Assembly (NCBI GenBank): GCA_937892545.1
Contig: CALAFO010000004.1
Location: 1 to 64,000, forward strand
Source of the DNA: Scatosoma sp002474405
GTDB taxonomy: Bacteria; Bacillota; Clostridia; Christensenellales; Borkfalkiaceae
DNA: 64,000 nucleotides
Direction: 5' to 3'
The position numbers and the translations under genes are program-made. The notes beneath the pieces are model-generated. The model searched no databases and was not told the origin of the DNA. It saw nothing but the letters and a program-made list of their open reading frames with translations. This document shows positions 15,525 through 24,465 of this stretch, piece after piece (the first letter of the stretch is position 1; each line of letters begins with the position of its first letter).

Positions 15525-16777
15525 CGCATAGTATTATAGCCGTACCAGTTTTCGTTGCGGGAAAGAGTGTAAGTCGAACCTGCCTGATAGTTGGTGAGCA
15601 TATACGGCCCCCAGCTTGCGGTCGTTGCGACGGACGAACCGTAATTGCTCGTCCAAAGCGTGGAACCTGCCGCAGGAGCGCGCTTGCTCGATTCGTAAAG
15701 ATCGCGTTTTACAAGCGGGAAATCCTGCAGATAATAAGGCGCTTCATAGGTGAGGTTGCCGTTCGCGTCAAGAAATTCGAACGTATTGTCGAATACGACG
15801 ACGAGTTCGTAATCGCTTTCCGCAAAGAAGCCTACTTCATCGAACGAAAGGTCGGGATAAGTATAATTCGTCACGAAGAAATCGAGTTCTTCGTCGGGGT
15901 CGGTCTGCCACCAGCCGATAACGGCATTCCAGGTGTCAAGAAGAGAAGAATCTGCTTTGATTTCGGCAAAAGTTTTACCTTCGAGCGCAAGGATTGTATC
16001 CTTCGTTGCAACGCCGTAATTCGTCGCGAGGTAATCGGCAACCCGTTCCGCCGTATAACTGTCGGGGAAACCTATGCTGTCGCGAACGCTTGATGTTGCG
16101 CCGCCGTAATTTTCGGCGTTTTCATCGGGGCTGCCTAACGAGAATATAATTTTATCGTCAAGATCTTCCGTATAATGGGTGTAAGGCGCATCCGCAGCAA
16201 ACCAACCCGACGAACCTGCGTAAACGTAATCACGCGCGTTGTGAACTATCATATTCGCTCCGTAATACTGCGAAGCAAGACGGTTCATAAATAACGGGTC
16301 GAGCGTTTCCTGCATGGAGTAAACGAAATCGTTTGCGTTTATTGCTGTGCCGTCGTTCCATTTAAGGTCGTCTCGGAGCGTTATTTTCCATGCGCGGTTG
16401 CCCGTCGTTCCTTCTTCTATTCCGTATCTGCCCGCATATTCTTCCGTTACGTCTTCGAGTTTGGTTGCGGCCGAATAGTCTATCGTGAATCCGCCGTCGA
16501 CAATATTTCCGTTTCCGTCGTAAGCAAAGTTAAATTCAAAGAAGGAACTGTTAAGATAATTGCTTACCTGTCTGTCGTTGTTATCGGTCTGCGTAAGCAG
16601 GTTCCAGTTTGAAGGACTTGTCGATGTGTAAGTTCTGTAAGTGTAGCCGCTTGTATCGGTCGTGTTGCCGGGTGTTTCGCCCGAATCACTTTTCGGCGCA
16701 CAAGCAGTTGTACCGATTGTCAGTGCCAAAGTTAATGCCAAAGCCGCCGCTATGGCAGTTTTTTTATTTCTTTTCAT
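15401..16777 (-). pseudogene. oppA: Oligopeptide-binding lipoprotein OppA, C-terminally truncated
   Basis: 458 codons open; homologues are usually 540-700 aa. The signal peptide ends in IGTTAC (Cys26). Family sequence follows (WKITLRDDLKWNDGTAINANDFVYSMQETLDP; later LTNYQAGSTYTLSRNENWYGYNTM). Homology seems to stop near 15,530; the last ~40 codons (TTPLKISVMKSL and onward) are oppC DNA read out of frame. The C-terminal lobe needed to close over peptide is missing, so a working protein is unlikely. A strong promoter lies at 16936-16964 with a ~155-base leader. Confidence 0.75.
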
Positions 16778-16935
16778 GCTTTTGAGCCTCCGTTTGTTTT
16801 TTATTACCGCAACTTTCGGCCGATTAGTCGCGGGAATAATTTTTATAATCGGGATAATGAAAACCTTTTCGATTTCGTTTCGTTCGATTTACGTTTTCCG
16901 AAACCTTTTATTTCCGTCATCCTTTTTATGCCACA

Positions 16936-16964
16936 ATTATAGCGGTAACGAGAAAAAGTGTCAA
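16936..16964 (-). promoter_or_regulatory. Perfect consensus promoter of the opp locus
   Basis: TTGACA (16964..16959), a 17-bp spacer and TATAAT (16941..16936), read leftward. The leader to oppA (16778-16930) shows no riboswitch signature that I recognise. Confidence 0.88.
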
Positions 16965-17336
16965 CCGATTGGTTTTGCAAATAAGTTTTTTGTATAAACT
17001 ATAAGTTTACACACATCCCATAGAAATTAGATTTCATCTGAAAATAAACTGACTTAAAAAACGCATAAAAATAGCCGATTAAACATTGTTTTGAATAAGT
17101 AACGCCTCTTAATACAGATTTTTGCGAATAAAAACAGCAACGATAAGTTTTTCTTATAAGAAATATTTGTTTTAATTTTAAGATAATATAGAAGCAAGCC
17201 TGTCTGCAGTAAAACCCGACGCGGTACACTTTCATTACAAGCCATAAAAATCCGCTCTTTGAATCTTGAAAACAAATTATTATTGAAAATTTTTGCATTT
17301 CTGACAAATTTTTTATAATTTATGTCCTTTCGGCGA
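16965..17336. other. AT-rich intergenic stretch without a convincing gene
   Basis: This lies between the divergent opp and ATPase promoters. Two leftward open frames (16999-17307, 17054-17395) overlap each other, lack ribosome binding sites and read as Lys/Phe/Ile-rich translations of AT-rich DNA, so I reject them. A 20-bp direct repeat lies at its right side (see 17278-17384). Confidence 0.6.
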
Positions 17337-17384
17337 TTGACTTTTTTGTTTTTTTTAGGTATACTATTATTGAAAATTTTTGCA
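17278..17384. repeat. 20-bp perfect direct repeat flanking the ATPase promoter
   Basis: The sequence TATTATTGAAAATTTTTGCA occurs at 17278-17297 and again at 17365-17384, 87 bp apart. The second copy starts at the last base of the -10 box of the 17337-17365 promoter and extends over its likely start site. It could be a paired operator or a slippage/recombination scar. Confidence 0.7.
17337..17365 (+). promoter_or_regulatory. Promoter for the DUF4143-type ATPase gene
   Basis: TTGACT (17337-17342), a 17-bp T-rich spacer and TATACT (17360-17365), 50 bases before ATG 17416. Confidence 0.75.
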
Positions 17385-17415
17385 GTATAATGCAAAATAG
17401 TCTGATAGGTGTAAT

Positions 17416-18660
17416 ATGGAGATTAAAAGAGATCGTTATTTGAAAAAACTTACGGATCGAATGAACAACGGACTTATAAAGGTGATTACGGGGATTCGCC
17501 GTTCCGGGAAATCTTATCTTTTATTTGAGTTATTCTATAAATATCTGAAAGAGCAGGGCGTTGACGACGATCATATTATAAAACTCGCGTTGGACGACAG
17601 AAGAAACAAACAGTATCGCAATCCCGACGCTTTGTGCGATTACGTTTATAAGAAAATCTCCGACAAGAAACAGTATTATATTCTGCTCGACGAAGTGCAA
17701 TTCGTGGACGAGTTTGAAGACGTGTTAAACAGTTTTTTGCACATTAAAAATGCGGATACCTACGTTACGGGCAGCAACGCTAAATTTCTGTCGAAAGATA
17801 TTATTACCGAATTTCGCGGGCGCGGAGATGAAATCCATATTTCTCCGCTTTCGTTTAAGGAGTTCTTTTCCGCTTACGACGGAACAAAAGAAGACGCGTG
17901 GAAAGAATTTTGTCTTTATGGCGGACTGCCCAAAGTTTTAGAGTATAAAACGGACGAAGATAAGGTTGCTTATCTGAAAAATATTTTTGAAGAAACTTAT
18001 CTGACGGATATAAAAGAAAGATATAAAATTCGCAACGACGCCGAACTTGCCGAACTTTTAGATATTCTTTCTTCTTCTATCGGCTCGCTTACAAACCCCA
18101 AAAAATTATCGGATACTTTTAAAAGCGTAAAACAGGTTTCTTTCCACCCCGACACGATCAATCATTATCTTGAATATTTATGCGATTCCTATCTGATTTC
18201 GCAAGCAAAACGCTACGATATTAAAGGAAAAAAATATATCAATACGCCTTCTAAATATTACTACACCGATATCGGCTTACGAAACGCGCGGCTTAACTTC
18301 CGTCAATATGAAGAAACCCATATTATGGAAAATATTATCTATAACGAACTTAAAGTAATGGGGTTCAACGTAGACGTAGGCGTCGTTGAATACAGTAAAA
18401 ACGAAAACGGAAAATCGGTGAGAATTCAGGCAGAAGTAGATTTTGTTTGTAATAAGGCAGACCAACGTTATTATATTCAATCGGCATTTTCCATCCCGGA
18501 TCAGGAAAAAATGTTGCAGGAGCAAAATTCTTTGATGAGAATTGCGGATTCGTTCAAAAAAATTATTATCGTTAAAGACGGAATCAAATCTCATTATAAT
18601 GAAAACGGAGTGTTGATATTGAATCTGTTTGATTTTTTGTTAAACGAAAATTGTTTGTAA
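17416..18660 (+). CDS. AAA-type ATPase with C-terminal DUF4143 domain
   Basis: 414 aa. The N-terminal AAA_14 P-loop is complete: GIRRSGKSYL (Walker A), YILLDEVQFVDEF (Walker B), YVTGSNAKFLSKDI (sensor-like), EFRGRGDEIHISPLSFKEFF. The C-terminal half (YLEYLCDSYLISQAKRYDIKGKKYI, KYYYTDIGLRNARLN, VDFVCNKADQRYYIQSA) is DUF4143, which carries a restriction-endonuclease-like Asp...Gln-x-Ser arrangement. These proteins are very common, highly variable and often exchanged horizontally; their cell role is not settled. Start at ATG 17416 behind a modest AGGTG site. It sits 54 bases before the serine recombinase gene and may share its transcript. Confidence 0.9.
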   Translation: MEIKRDRYLKKLTDRMNNGLIKVITGIRRSGKSYLLFELFYKYLKEQGVDDDHIIKLALDDRRNKQYRNPDALCDYVYKKISDKKQYYILLDEVQFVDEFEDVLNSFLHIKNADTYVTGSNAKFLSKDIITEFRGRGDEIHISPLSFKEFFSAYDGTKEDAWKEFCLYGGLPKVLEYKTDEDKVAYLKNIFEETYLTDIKERYKIRNDAELAELLDILSSSIGSLTNPKKLSDTFKSVKQVSFHPDTINHYLEYLCDSYLISQAKRYDIKGKKYINTPSKYYYTDIGLRNARLNFRQYEETHIMENIIYNELKVMGFNVDVGVVEYSKNENGKSVRIQAEVDFVCNKADQRYYIQSAFSIPDQEKMLQEQNSLMRIADSFKKIIIVKDGIKSHYNENGVLILNLFDFLLNENCL

Positions 18661-18714
18661 ATTTTAATAGAATACAAAAGATAAAAAATAAAAGATAAAA
18701 GGAGATAGCCTATA

Positions 18715-20244
18715 ATGAAAGCAGTTATATACGCGAGATATAGTTCGGACAATCAAACAGAGGCAAGTATCGAAGGGCAACTTCGGGAATGTATGGAATT
18801 TGCCGAACGCGCCGAAATCGACGTTATCGGCAACTATATTGATCGCGCGTTGACTGCCAAAACGGATAACCGTCCCGAATTCCAACGAATGATCAAAGAC
18901 AGTTACAAGCACGCTTTCGATTGTATTATCGTTTGGAAGCTCGACAGGTTTGCCCGTAATCGTTACGACTCCGCTCATTATAAAAGCCTTCTGAAAAAGA
19001 ACGGCGTAAAAGTTATATCCGCCAAAGAATCTATCGGCGAAGGCTCCGAGGGTATCCTTCTTGAGTCTGTCCTTGAAGGAATGGCTGAATATTACTCCGC
19101 CGAACTTGCCGAAAAAGTCTCCCGCGGTATGACCGAAAACGTATTGAAAGGTTTGTGTAACGGCGGACAAGTTACTTTCGGATACAAAGTCAATGCCGAG
19201 CATTGCTACGAAAAAGACGAACTTACTTCCCCTATCGTAGAACAAATTTTCGAGATGTATTCCGACGGTTACAAAATCAAAGAAATCGTCGATTATCTCA
19301 ACGAACATAATATCAGAACGTATCGTAACGGCAAAATGACGATAAATATTGTGCAGAGAATGCTTTCTAATCGCAGATACATAGGCGAATACAAATTTCA
19401 GAAAACCGTAGTGCCGAACGGAATCCCCGCTATTATCTCGGAAGAATTATTCAATCGGGTGCAGGAGATTCTCGCAAAGAATAAACGTTCTCCGGCTCGT
19501 AAAAAAGCCGAGGATGAATATCTTTTAACGTTGAAACTTTTTTGCGGCAAATGCGGCGCGCATATGGTCGGCGAAAGCGGGACGGGAACTTCGAGAGTGT
19601 ATCGCTATTATAAATGCGCCAACACGAAAAAGGTACATATTTGCGATAAAAAGCCTGTTCGTAAAGAATGGATTGAAGATTTGGCGGTAAAAAACGCGCT
19701 CGATATCCTGAAAAACGATGAAATCAAGGATTATCTTACCGATAGAATTTATGCGTTGCAAGGAGAAGAAAATCCGAGAATACCGAAACTGAAAGCGCAA
19801 CTTGCAGACGTAGAAAAACGGCTTGCGAACATAATGCAAGCCATAGAACAAGGAATTATTTTCGATACGACGAAAGAGAGATTCGCCGCGCTCGAAAAGG
19901 AAAAGAAAGAACTTGAAATAACGATTTTGCAGGAGAAAATCAAAAAGCCGTTCTTAACGAAAGACCAAATTCGTTTCGGCATAGAAAAGTTCGGCAAACT
20001 CGACATTTCGACGAAAGAAGGAAAGCAACGCCTGATAGAAGGTTTTATAAACGCTATTTACGTTTACGACGATAAAATTATATTCACGTTCAACTATAAA
20101 GACGGAACGAGAACGGTTATGCTATCCGAACTCTCGGACGGCAAAAATAATTCGGATTTGAAAAGCCAAGGTGCACCAAAGCAGTCCGAACGTCAGGTTC
20201 GGGCTGTTTTTTTGTATTTTAAGCCGATTTTTGCTCGTTTTTGA
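18715..20244 (+). CDS. Large serine recombinase (site-specific integrase/resolvase)
   Basis: 509 aa. The N-terminal resolvase catalytic domain begins YARYSSDNQ with nucleophile Ser10, followed by the conserved VWKLDRFARNRYD Arg motif. A recombinase domain follows (YKIKEIVDYLNEHNIRTYRNGKM, MLSNRRYIGEY). Then comes a Cys4 zinc ribbon (FCGKCGAHM...YYKCANTKKVHICDKK) and a coiled coil (about 370-430). All parts of an active enzyme are present. AAAGGAGATAG precedes ATG 18715. The last ~25 codons run through an intrinsic terminator (20183-20213), so the natural C-terminus may have been replaced by host or junction sequence, as expected if the gene end lies at an attachment site. No excisionase, conjugation or phage genes accompany it. 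Confidence 0.92.
   Translation: MKAVIYARYSSDNQTEASIEGQLRECMEFAERAEIDVIGNYIDRALTAKTDNRPEFQRMIKDSYKHAFDCIIVWKLDRFARNRYDSAHYKSLLKKNGVKVISAKESIGEGSEGILLESVLEGMAEYYSAELAEKVSRGMTENVLKGLCNGGQVTFGYKVNAEHCYEKDELTSPIVEQIFEMYSDGYKIKEIVDYLNEHNIRTYRNGKMTINIVQRMLSNRRYIGEYKFQKTVVPNGIPAIISEELFNRVQEILAKNKRSPARKKAEDEYLLTLKLFCGKCGAHMVGESGTGTSRVYRYYKCANTKKVHICDKKPVRKEWIEDLAVKNALDILKNDEIKDYLTDRIYALQGEENPRIPKLKAQLADVEKRLANIMQAIEQGIIFDTTKERFAALEKEKKELEITILQEKIKKPFLTKDQIRFGIEKFGKLDISTKEGKQRLIEGFINAIYVYDDKIIFTFNYKDGTRTVMLSELSDGKNNSDLKSQGAPKQSERQVRAVFLYFKPIFARF
20183..20213 (+). terminator. Intrinsic terminator inside the end of the recombinase frame
   Basis: AGTCCGAAC (20183-20191) pairs with GTTCGGGCT (20197-20205), a 9-bp stem with one G-U pair and a 5-base loop. 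It is followed by G and a run of seven T. It lies 30-60 bases before the stop codon of the recombinase frame. Confidence 0.75.
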
Positions 20245-20737
20245 GCCTATTCCGAGTTTATCCGTGTAGTTCACTAAAAAACAAAAAATTCGTTTTCTCT
20301 GTTTCGGAACGCCTCAAAAACGCAAAAAAACGCTCTGTTCTAATAAAAGTTCTAATAAAATCGAACATTTTTGTGCGGGAGCGGCGGTTATTTTTCTCGT
20401 TTCAACGCTTTAAACATGTTTATTTCTATTGCATATTTATAATAATTTTTCTCTATATTTTATAAACGAAGAACGCCGAATCGGCGTTCTTTCTGCGTTA
20501 CGACAAAATCTCCCCGTCGCTCTTTATTCTTTCACGTCAAGCGTTCCGGGCAGAAAAACAAGCTGAAAAGCAGACGGTTTCCGGCATTTTCGCACGCACA
20601 AAAACAGCAAGCGGACATTTTTCCCGTCCGCCCGCCGAACCGTGCGTTAAACCTTGCGGTGTTATCAGGCAAATAACGCCGCGCGAAAAATCCTGCCGTA
20701 CCGCCCGGCACAAAGTTTTCCCGTTGTATCCGAAATG
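20245..20737. other. Gene-poor stretch downstream of the recombinase
   Basis: No gene is supported. It holds a perfect hairpin (20469-20491) and, near 20694-20710, a weak TGCCG/CGGCA hairpin that read leftward precedes a T-run and may end the small gene at 20738. Open frames here (20241-20465 rightward, 20532-20880 leftward) lack ribosome sites and are out of frame with the supported small gene. Confidence 0.55.
20469..20491. terminator. Perfect hairpin, possible bidirectional terminator
   Basis: AAGAACGCCGA (20469-20479) and TCGGCGTTCTT (20481-20491) form an inverted repeat whose central bases make the loop. The T-run is short on both sides, so termination efficiency is uncertain. Confidence 0.5.
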
Positions 20738-20944
20738 TTATAGCGGAAACCGTTTTTCGATATCGAAATCCAAACCGAGTTTCTTTGCCTTTCCGAATTT
20801 CTGTATCCACTCCAGACATTCGGTATACGCAACCCGTTCTCCGTATTGAAACTGCGTTTCCAGTTCGTCCTTAAACTCAAACAATTCTTCTATATAAGCA
20901 ATCAGTCTGTTGGTTATCTTCTGTAAAGCGTCGTCCTCGTCCAT
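20738..20944 (-). CDS. Small acidic protein of unknown function (68 aa)
   Basis: 68 aa. The sequence begins MDEDDALQKITNRLIAYIEEL and ends GLDFDIEKRFPL. In between, YGERVAYTECLEWIQKFGKAKK looks like a conserved amphipathic core. I recall very similar short proteins (pattern YGE.x.AY.ECLE.IQ) as stand-alone genes in many Clostridia, but do not know a function. No membrane span or signal peptide. The ribosome site is weak (AGGAT about 14 bases upstream). A TATAAT at 21229-21234 may be its promoter, leaving a leader of about 280 bases that contains the palindrome at 21165-21190. Confidence 0.6.
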   Translation of the reverse strand: MDEDDALQKITNRLIAYIEELFEFKDELETQFQYGERVAYTECLEWIQKFGKAKKLGLDFDIEKRFPL

Positions 20945-21454
20945 TGTCGTATTTCTATCCTGTCATCCCCCGCGCGCACCGTCCTTACAATCGCGCGCCG
21001 ATAATTGACTTTTCCGATTATTTAAATCGTATCTTCCCGAATTTCCGTTCCGTCTAATATTCGTAATCTCTATTCTTATGCGTAATCATTGTTTCTCCCT
21101 TTGCATCCGCCGCTTCCCCTTTTTTCTTTTTTGCGTCGGACGCTTATCTCCTTTAAACGCTTTTCTTGTTTTATGATTTGTCAAAACAAGATACTTTCGT
21201 TTATATTCTTCTTTATATTTTCCTTTCTATTATAGCAGATTTTGAGCGCTAAAAAGTCTATACTTTTGAAAATTTTAAAAAAATTCAAAAATTCTTTCCG
21301 CCGCCCGTGTTTTCCGTCCTGTGTAAAAAAACAAATAAAACCGGAAAAAAACAAAAAAAATCCCCTTTCCGGATTTACGGAAAGAAGATCCGATTCTTTC
21401 TTGAATTTTCCGCCGTGCGGTATTGCCTTGCGGTATTTTTTCAAAAAGCAAGCC
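20945..21454. other. AT-rich, low-complexity intergenic region
   Basis: No gene is supported. It contains an 8-bp-arm palindrome CTTGTTTT...AAAACAAG (21165-21190), a leftward TATAAT (21229-21234) without a clear -35, and A/T-rich runs around 21270-21370. A leftward open frame (21181-21444) has no ribosome site and low-complexity composition. Confidence 0.55.
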
Positions 21455-22173
21455 TTAAATTCTTCTTAAAATCGCCTGCGCAATCCGCCGATGCCCCGCC
21501 GCGGCGGGGTGCAGAGAATCGCCGCTTTGTTATTGAAGTATAATTCCGCGTGCTTTTCGTTTATCGGAAGCAATCCGCTTTCCCGATACAAATCAATCAG
21601 TTCCACCGCCCATATATCCGCCGCTTTCCGAATCGCCTCAACGTATTCTTCGAAATATACGCCGATGCGGTTTGCATACAGTTCGTCCGGCTGAACGTTA
21701 TCTCCGCCGAAAAAGGCATACGCGCGATGCAGCGGCGTAAGCAATATAATCCGCTTATCGGGATAATCGTTTTTAATCTGCGCAAAAAAGCGATTCAGGC
21801 GCCCTTTAAACGTCTCCGCGCCGAATACGAACTCCCTCTTTTTGCGCACGGCATAATGTACAGGCTGATTTTTCGCATCGTATTCGCACACCACGTTTTC
21901 CGCATGCTCCGTGAAGAATTCCCCCAAAGGCACGCCTTCGTTGAAATCGTTGGTGCCGATGCACACAAACAGAACGTCGAAACCGTCGCCGACTTCTTTG
22001 CGCATTTTTTCAAGCTGCGCAAACAGCCCGCAGGAAGTCGCTCCGTTCACGCCGAATCCGTGCGTCTGCGCCCCCGTTTCTTCCGCGATATAATCTATGT
22101 ATCTTTTATCGGTGGCAACGCCCTCGGTAATGCTGTCGCCCAAAAAACATAATCTGTCCGTACGCCCGATCAT
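21455..22173 (-). pseudogene. SGNH/GDSL hydrolase with a C-terminal frameshift
   Basis: The frame from ATG 22173 begins MIGRTDRLCFLGDSITEG (block I, catalytic Ser) and continues through GVNGATSCG (block II) and CIGTNDF (block III). It then runs to YFNNKAAILC and an Arg-rich tail, ending at 21466. The required Asp-x-x-His block V is instead encoded one frame away, as GDSLHPAAAGHRRIAQAIL, ending with TAA at 21455. Restoring one base near 21,525 would give a normal ~239-aa esterase. This is either a real inactivating deletion or a sequence error. The promoter at 22202-22230 overlaps an upstream in-frame extension to 22233 and confirms ATG 22173 as the start. Likely an intracellular ester hydrolase; substrate unknown. 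Confidence 0.8.
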
Positions 22174-22201
22174 CTTTTCACTTCCCTGCAAATTTTTTAC
22201 C

Positions 22202-22230
22202 ATTGTAGCACAAACCAACGCGTTTGTCAA
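22202..22230 (-). promoter_or_regulatory. Promoter of the SGNH hydrolase gene
   Basis: TTGACA (22230..22225), a 17-bp spacer and TACAAT (22207..22202), 29 bases before the start codon. Confidence 0.85.
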
Positions 22231-22335
22231 CATTTTCCGTCATCCGCAAAATTTAAAATTTCTCACGCGGTTTTTATTTTTCGGCGCGCCTCAACACTGC
22301 GGAACAAGGAATACACCCGCGCCACAAACTTTGCG

Positions 22336-22367
22336 TTAAAAATCCCGCGGAGCAATCCCCCGCGGGA
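22336..22367 (-). terminator. Intrinsic terminator of the Na/Pi cotransporter gene
   Basis: TCCCGCGG (22343-22350) and CCGCGGGA (22360-22367) form an 8-bp GC stem with a 9-base loop. Read leftward it is followed by TTTTTAACG. Confidence 0.85.
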
Positions 22368-22390
22368 AACTTAATATCGTATCGATAAAG

Positions 22391-24049
22391 TTACGAAACA
22401 AATCCGTCTACGCTGTGCGCCACGTAATTGAGGTGGTCGCCCACACGTTCGAGGTTAGAAACCAGATTGATGAACACGGGGTTGTTTTCGGCATTGCACT
22501 CGCCGCGCTGCATTCTGTCGATATGGTCGGCAATCAGACTGCGGCGCATATTGTCCACGCGGTCCTCCGTTTCGTCCGATTCGTGCATAATGTTATATTC
22601 TTTCATCAGCACGATGCGTTTTACAAGTGAATACTGTTCCTGTAACAGAGCATACATCTCGGAAAGCTTCGTACCCACCACGGGCGAAAACGTAAGGTTT
22701 TCGTTGATGGTCTTGCGCGTATATTTCGTTAAATTATCGGCAAGCTCCGAAATTCTCACAATATCCCCCACGTTGTTGTGCAGGGCGCTGATTTTCTTTT
22801 CGTCGTCGAGCGAAGGTCCCGCGGCGGAAACTTTCACCAGATAATCGCTGATAGATTTGCTTAAATCGGCAATCTGTTCGTTGTTTGCCGCCACCTTTTC
22901 CACGGTAGATACGTCCCGACGGATAAACCCGTTGAACGCCGTTGCGAGAGACGCCATCGCCATATCCGCCATACGGAACGTTTCTTTCTTCAGCTGCGAA
23001 ATGGCAAGCGCGGGAGAATTCAGAAATCGTTTATCCATATACACAAACTTCGCGCCGCTTTCCGTTTCCTCGGCTTTTTCTTCCGTTTTCGTTTCGGGCA
23101 CGATCAGCATAGCAAGTTTCACAAGCACGTTCGTAAACGGCAGGAACATCAACGTGCATACCACGTTGAAGAAGGTGTGGAACATGGCGATCTGCGTTTC
23201 CGGAGAAGAAAACCAGCGTTCGAACGTCTTTTCCTGAAACTGCGGGAAAATCAGCAGCAGCACCATGAAAATCACGGTGCCGATGACGTTGAACAGCAGG
23301 TGAATGATACTTGCGCGGCGGGCGTTGATGGTGGTGCCTATCGAAGAGATAAGCGCCGTAACGCAGCTGCCGATGTTGCTGCCGAGTATCACATACAACA
23401 CCGCGTTGCCGCCGCTGCCCACAATCAGTCCCTGCGTCGCCATCGTGATGACGATGGTGGTAACGGCGCTGGAAGATTGAATCAGCGCGGTGAACGCCAC
23501 GCCGATAAACAGCAATAAAAACGGATTGTTCACTCTGGAAAGCAGGCTTTTCAAAGCGGCGTGCATCTGTTCGCCTTCCATGGCGCCGCTCATTACGTTC
23601 AGCCCAACGAACACCAATCCCAGCCCCGCAAGCGCCACGCCGGCAAGGCGGACTTTGTCTTTCTTCGAAAACATGTTCATCGCCATGCCCACAAACGCAA
23701 GCGCCATAAAGAAAATGTTGAGTTTAAACGCCTGCAGCGCTACAATCTGCGCCGTAATGGTTGTGCCGATGTTCGCGCCCATAATGATGGTGGTTGCCTG
23801 CTTCAGCGACATGATGCCCGTGTTCACGAAGCCGATCACCATCACCGTAGTGATGGCGGAACTCTGCACTACCGCCGTTGCGGCTGCGCCCAGTCCCACG
23901 CCCACCAGTTTTTTATCGGACGTTTTATTGAACAGCTTTTTCAGCCCGTTGCCCGCCAGCTTTTCCATATTGTCGGAAAGTAGCTTGAAGCCGAGCAGAA
24001 ATACGCCGCAGCCCGCCAGTATGGTGATAATCGAATAGACGTAATCCAT
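22391..24049 (-). CDS. Na+/phosphate cotransporter family protein with PhoU-like C-terminal domain
   Basis: 552 aa. About eight to nine membrane spans up to residue ~320 include the two inverted QSS repeats typical of the family (AAATAVVQSSAITTVMVIGFVNTG and FTALIQSSSAVTTIVITMATQG). A cytoplasmic PhoU-like helical domain follows (residues ~350-552; ISDYLVKVSAAGPSLDDEKKI, NLERVGDHLNYVAHSV). The family (NptA/YjbB type) moves phosphate with sodium, in some bacteria outward to relieve excess phosphate; direction here is not known. Monocistronic, with an extended -10 promoter and a strong terminator. Confidence 0.92.
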   Translation of the reverse strand: MDYVYSIITILAGCGVFLLGFKLLSDNMEKLAGNGLKKLFNKTSDKKLVGVGLGAAATAVVQSSAITTVMVIGFVNTGIMSLKQATTIIMGANIGTTITAQIVALQAFKLNIFFMALAFVGMAMNMFSKKDKVRLAGVALAGLGLVFVGLNVMSGAMEGEQMHAALKSLLSRVNNPFLLLFIGVAFTALIQSSSAVTTIVITMATQGLIVGSGGNAVLYVILGSNIGSCVTALISSIGTTINARRASIIHLLFNVIGTVIFMVLLLIFPQFQEKTFERWFSSPETQIAMFHTFFNVVCTLMFLPFTNVLVKLAMLIVPETKTEEKAEETESGAKFVYMDKRFLNSPALAISQLKKETFRMADMAMASLATAFNGFIRRDVSTVEKVAANNEQIADLSKSISDYLVKVSAAGPSLDDEKKISALHNNVGDIVRISELADNLTKYTRKTINENLTFSPVVGTKLSEMYALLQEQYSLVKRIVLMKEYNIMHESDETEDRVDNMRRSLIADHIDRMQRGECNAENNPVFINLVSNLERVGDHLNYVAHSVDGFVS

Positions 24050-24187
24050 ATGTTTTTCCGTTTTTTCCTTTGCAACCGGGCGCTTCCCGATTGCCGCCAG
24101 TATCAGACTTTTTCTTATTATCCCGTATTCCGCGGAAACACGCGCCGCGCCCCGTCAAAGCCGCCGGGCGCCCGTTCCCGCATTCTA

Positions 24188-24196
24188 ATTATAACA
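24188..24196 (-). promoter_or_regulatory. Extended -10 promoter of the Na/Pi cotransporter gene
   Basis: Reverse strand TG-T-TATAAT with TATAAT at 24193..24188; the -35 is weak. The leader to ATG 24049 is about 130 bases. Confidence 0.6.
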
Positions 24197-24366
24197 TAAT
24201 CGGCGTATGCGACAGGAATACAATCAAAAAATTTCAAAATTCTTTTTTCGTTTTTTATTTTTTATCATTTTTTGTGAATTATGTTAAAAAAATGTATTCG
24301 ATTCGTGTAAAAAATACTTAACGCAAAGGAAAAATCAAAAAAATACGGCGTTTCGCCTTGCTTTTC

Positions 24367-24395
24367 TTTACAACGGATAAAAAGTATGATACAAT
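24367..24395 (+). promoter_or_regulatory. Promoter of the epimerase-like gene
   Basis: TTTACA (24367-24372), a 17-bp spacer and TACAAT (24390-24395), 70 bases before ATG 24466. Confidence 0.7.
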
Positions 24396-24465
24396 ATTCA
24401 TGCGGTTGAATACAACCGTCTCACGATATTTTTTACGCAAAATACTCAGAAAAACGGAGGCACTT

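Noticed and set aside
16999..17395. Two leftward frames of 102 and 113 aa
   Set aside because: They overlap each other in different frames, in AT-rich DNA with no ribosome site; they only contain the repeated AKIFNN made by the direct repeat.
20241..20465. 74-aa rightward frame after the recombinase
   Set aside because: No start context, low-complexity Phe/Leu/Lys composition, and it follows a terminator.
20532..20880. Two leftward frames (95 and 71 aa) overlapping the 68-aa gene
   Set aside because: They are other frames of the same DNA; only the 68-aa frame has a coherent, conserved-looking sequence.
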